This document shows, piece by piece, positions 6,391 to 7,425 of a stretch of 7,425 nt of DNA. Under the pieces are notes generated by a model that worked only from the letters and a program-made list of their open reading frames with translations, made no database searches and was not told the origin of the DNA. The stretch covers positions 1 to 7,425 of the forward strand of contig NZ_SJDU01000083.1 of NCBI RefSeq assembly GCF_005518285.1, given 5' to 3'. This DNA comes from Brachyspira catarrhinii (GTDB lineage: Bacteria > Spirochaetota > Brachyspiria > Brachyspirales > Brachyspiraceae). Made by a program: the position numbers and the translations under genes. Position 1 is the first letter of the stretch. The number at the start of each line of letters is the position of its first letter.

Positions 6391-6948
6391 TTATTTATTT
6401 TTTGCTCGCCAAGTTTCTTTTTCAAATTCGCCCGCGATTGGAACTAACGAATCGTCCAAATCTATTTTCAAAACGGCGTTGAAATTATTCGTAGCCATCA
6501 TTTGAGCCGCAAAACCCACTATAGTCACAATCTCCGAATCTGAAAAATGTTTCTTCAAATTATTGATTAATTCGTCCGAAACGGCGTTCGGGTCTTTTAC
6601 CATTTGCATTCCGAGTTCGGATAATAATTTTTCTTTTTCGTCCAATTTAAGATTTTTAGGGTCGTCTCCGATTGCTTTCAAATCTCTTATAAAAAACAAA
6701 GAGCATAACATACATCCGTTGGTTGTGGAAACCGAATGCGCCAATATCATAGCCGCTCTTTTTCCTACGATTTCAACGAGCCTTCCGAAAGAAGTATACC
6801 AACCCATGAAAGCGTCATAAGTGGCATAGTCGTTTAGTAGCGCTTTTTTCATGTTGGTTACGCTTCCGCTTTTTTTTATCTGTTCGTCAAAGGCTTCTTT
6901 TACTTTTCCTTGAGCTTCTTCGTATTCTACATATTTTACTCTTGCCAT
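6391..6948 (-). CDS. Carboxymuconolactone decarboxylase / AhpD-like family protein
   Basis: Cytoplasmic helical protein of 185 residues. The central segment (about 60-95) has the family layout, with a CxxC pair at C79 and C82 in NGCMLCSLFF, and later blocks SDSEIVTIVGFAAQMMATNNFN (split here as 136-145 and 146-157) matching the conserved final helix of the family. In AhpD, CxxC with a Glu and a His three residues after the second Cys forms the peroxidase/disulphide-reductase centre. Here the His position is F86 and the Glu position upstream is hydrophobic, so the proton-relay residues appear lost while the thiol pair remains. Peroxide reduction is thus possible but unproven; true carboxymuconolactone decarboxylation is unlikely. 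The ribosome site AGGAG (minus strand, 6958-6954) is 5 bases from the ATG. It is the first gene of an operon with the family 2 glycosyltransferase, whose ATG directly follows this stop, although no functional link is evident. Confidence 0.82.
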   Translation of the reverse strand: MARVKYVEYEEAQGKVKEAFDEQIKKSGSVTNMKKALLNDYATYDAFMGWYTSFGRLVEIVGKRAAMILAHSVSTTNGCMLCSLFFIRDLKAIGDDPKNLKLDEKEKLLSELGMQMVKDPNAVSDELINNLKKHFSDSEIVTIVGFAAQMMATNNFNAVLKIDLDDSLVPIAGEFEKETWRAKNK

Positions 6949-6994
6949 AAAAACTCCTTTTAGTTTTAAATTTTTGTTTTTATTTTTTCAATTA

Positions 6995-7022
6995 ATTATA
7001 AATTATAAAAAAGATTTTTCAA
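6995..7022 (-). promoter_or_regulatory. Promoter of the AhpD-like / glycosyltransferase operon
   Basis: On the minus strand TTGAAA (7022-7017) and TATAAT (7000-6995) are separated by 16 bases. A second TATAAT at 7007-7002 would give a 9-base spacer and is not used here. The -35 overlaps the last codons and stop of the upstream DUF4405-like gene (stop at 7021-7019). Confidence 0.55.
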
Positions 7023-7390
7023 GCATTTATTTTATTATTTAATTTATTTCTTTTTTGCGATAATTTTGAAGAATAATAAGTCACAAATATAAAAAATCCC
7101 ATAATCGCCAAATAATCCAAAAAGAAAAATATAATCGCCTCGTCATAATCAAAAAAAGCGTAGTCGATAAGAAGAAACATTTTCTCGTATAATCTTCGTT
7201 TTATAAAAGAAAATATTCCGTAAAGCGCAATCAATATTCCCAAAATATTTATTAATATTCTTAAAATAACCGCTTTAATTTTTCTTAATTTCATCATACC
7301 GATAAACATTCCCCAATGCATTCCTATATGAGCCGAAATAAAAACAAATCCCCAAGAAGCCGAAAGCATATGAAGTCTGCGATTAAACAT
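7019..7390 (-). CDS. DUF4405-like membrane protein, C-terminal half (5' end lost, frameshifted or internal start)
   Basis: From ATG 7390 this gives 123 residues with three hydrophobic segments (about 11-31, 40-62 and 86-105). The stretch RRLHMLSASWGF (4-15) and ISAHIGMHWGM (18-28), with three histidines (H7, H21, H25), matches the second half of DUF4405-type proteins, which resemble small heme-binding cytochrome b-like membrane subunits; full members have further N-terminal helices. Those are not in this frame: an in-frame TAG lies at 7417-7415, only a few codons upstream. The frame can be extended to a TTG at 7405. Directly before ATG 7390 is GGAGGAGGA (7399-7391), which is either four glycine codons of a longer protein or a strong Shine-Dalgarno sequence (4-base spacing). 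The other frame near the edge reads LLSRK, the kind of sequence expected before this point in the family, which suggests a frameshift at the A6 run (7414-7409). Confident of the family resemblance, not of the gene boundary. Confidence 0.6.
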   Translation of the reverse strand: MFNRRLHMLSASWGFVFISAHIGMHWGMFIGMMKLRKIKAVILRILINILGILIALYGIFSFIKRRLYEKMFLLIDYAFFDYDEAIIFFFLDYLAIMGFFIFVTYYSSKLSQKRNKLNNKINA

Positions 7391-7425
7391 TCCTCCTCCG
7401 CCCAACTGTTTTTTCTAGATAATAG

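Noticed and set aside
6563..6820. Open plus-strand frame inside the AhpD-like gene
   Set aside because: A shadow of the real minus-strand gene, with no supporting signals.
6870..6877. Run of 8 T (A on the coding strand) in the AhpD-like gene
   Set aside because: Ordinary Lys codons in an AT-rich gene; too short and too common to call a contingency tract.
1..7425. CRISPR arrays, tRNA or rRNA genes, insertion sequences, prophage genes
   Set aside because: No spaced direct repeats, no cloverleaf or rRNA-like segments, no transposase or integrase motifs and no terminal inverted repeats were seen.

Overview
This is a strongly AT-rich, gene-dense stretch of bacterial chromosome. Low GC, heavy use of ATA/AAA/TTT codons, TTGAC/TTGAAA...TATAAT promoters, AGGAG ribosome sites and the mix of genes (small outer-membrane barrels, a non-heme ferritin, RarD, and a fragment resembling a DUF4405 membrane protein) fit an anaerobic host-associated spirochaete, most likely Brachyspira. 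That assignment is inference from style and content; no rRNA or other marker gene is present.

Layout, left to right. The edge holds the first 8 bases of a leftward gene with a ribosome site and a promoter. Rightward come plsC (phospholipid acyltransferase) and rarD (EamA-type transporter), 5 bp apart and probably co-transcribed. Next is a two-gene operon of tandem paralogous outer-membrane beta-barrel proteins behind its own promoter. Ferritin follows as a single-gene unit with a near-consensus promoter and a clear rho-independent terminator. A 522-residue multi-pass GT-C/GT39-like glycosyltransferase comes next, behind a promoter whose -35 box overlaps a 26-bp dyad. It runs tail to tail, 1 bp apart, into a leftward operon of an AhpD/carboxymuconolactone-decarboxylase-like gene and a family 2 glycosyltransferase. 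At the right edge is the C-terminal half of a DUF4405-like membrane protein, also leftward.

Most of the window is ordinary envelope and housekeeping content: phospholipid synthesis, surface barrels, iron storage, surface glycan assembly.

The standout is an uninterrupted run of 13 G inside the family 2 glycosyltransferase (C on the plus strand, 5854-5866). In this AT-rich sequence such a tract has the form of a slipped-strand contingency locus. The 13-G state shown is in frame (ON), and both one-base changes give early stops (about 183 or 199 residues instead of 283). The gene therefore looks like a phase-variable ON/OFF switch for a surface sugar. Secondary points of interest are the tandem barrel paralogs, the dyad over the GT-C promoter, the loss of the usual histidine in the AhpD-like protein, and a possible frameshift or internal start in the DUF4405-like gene.
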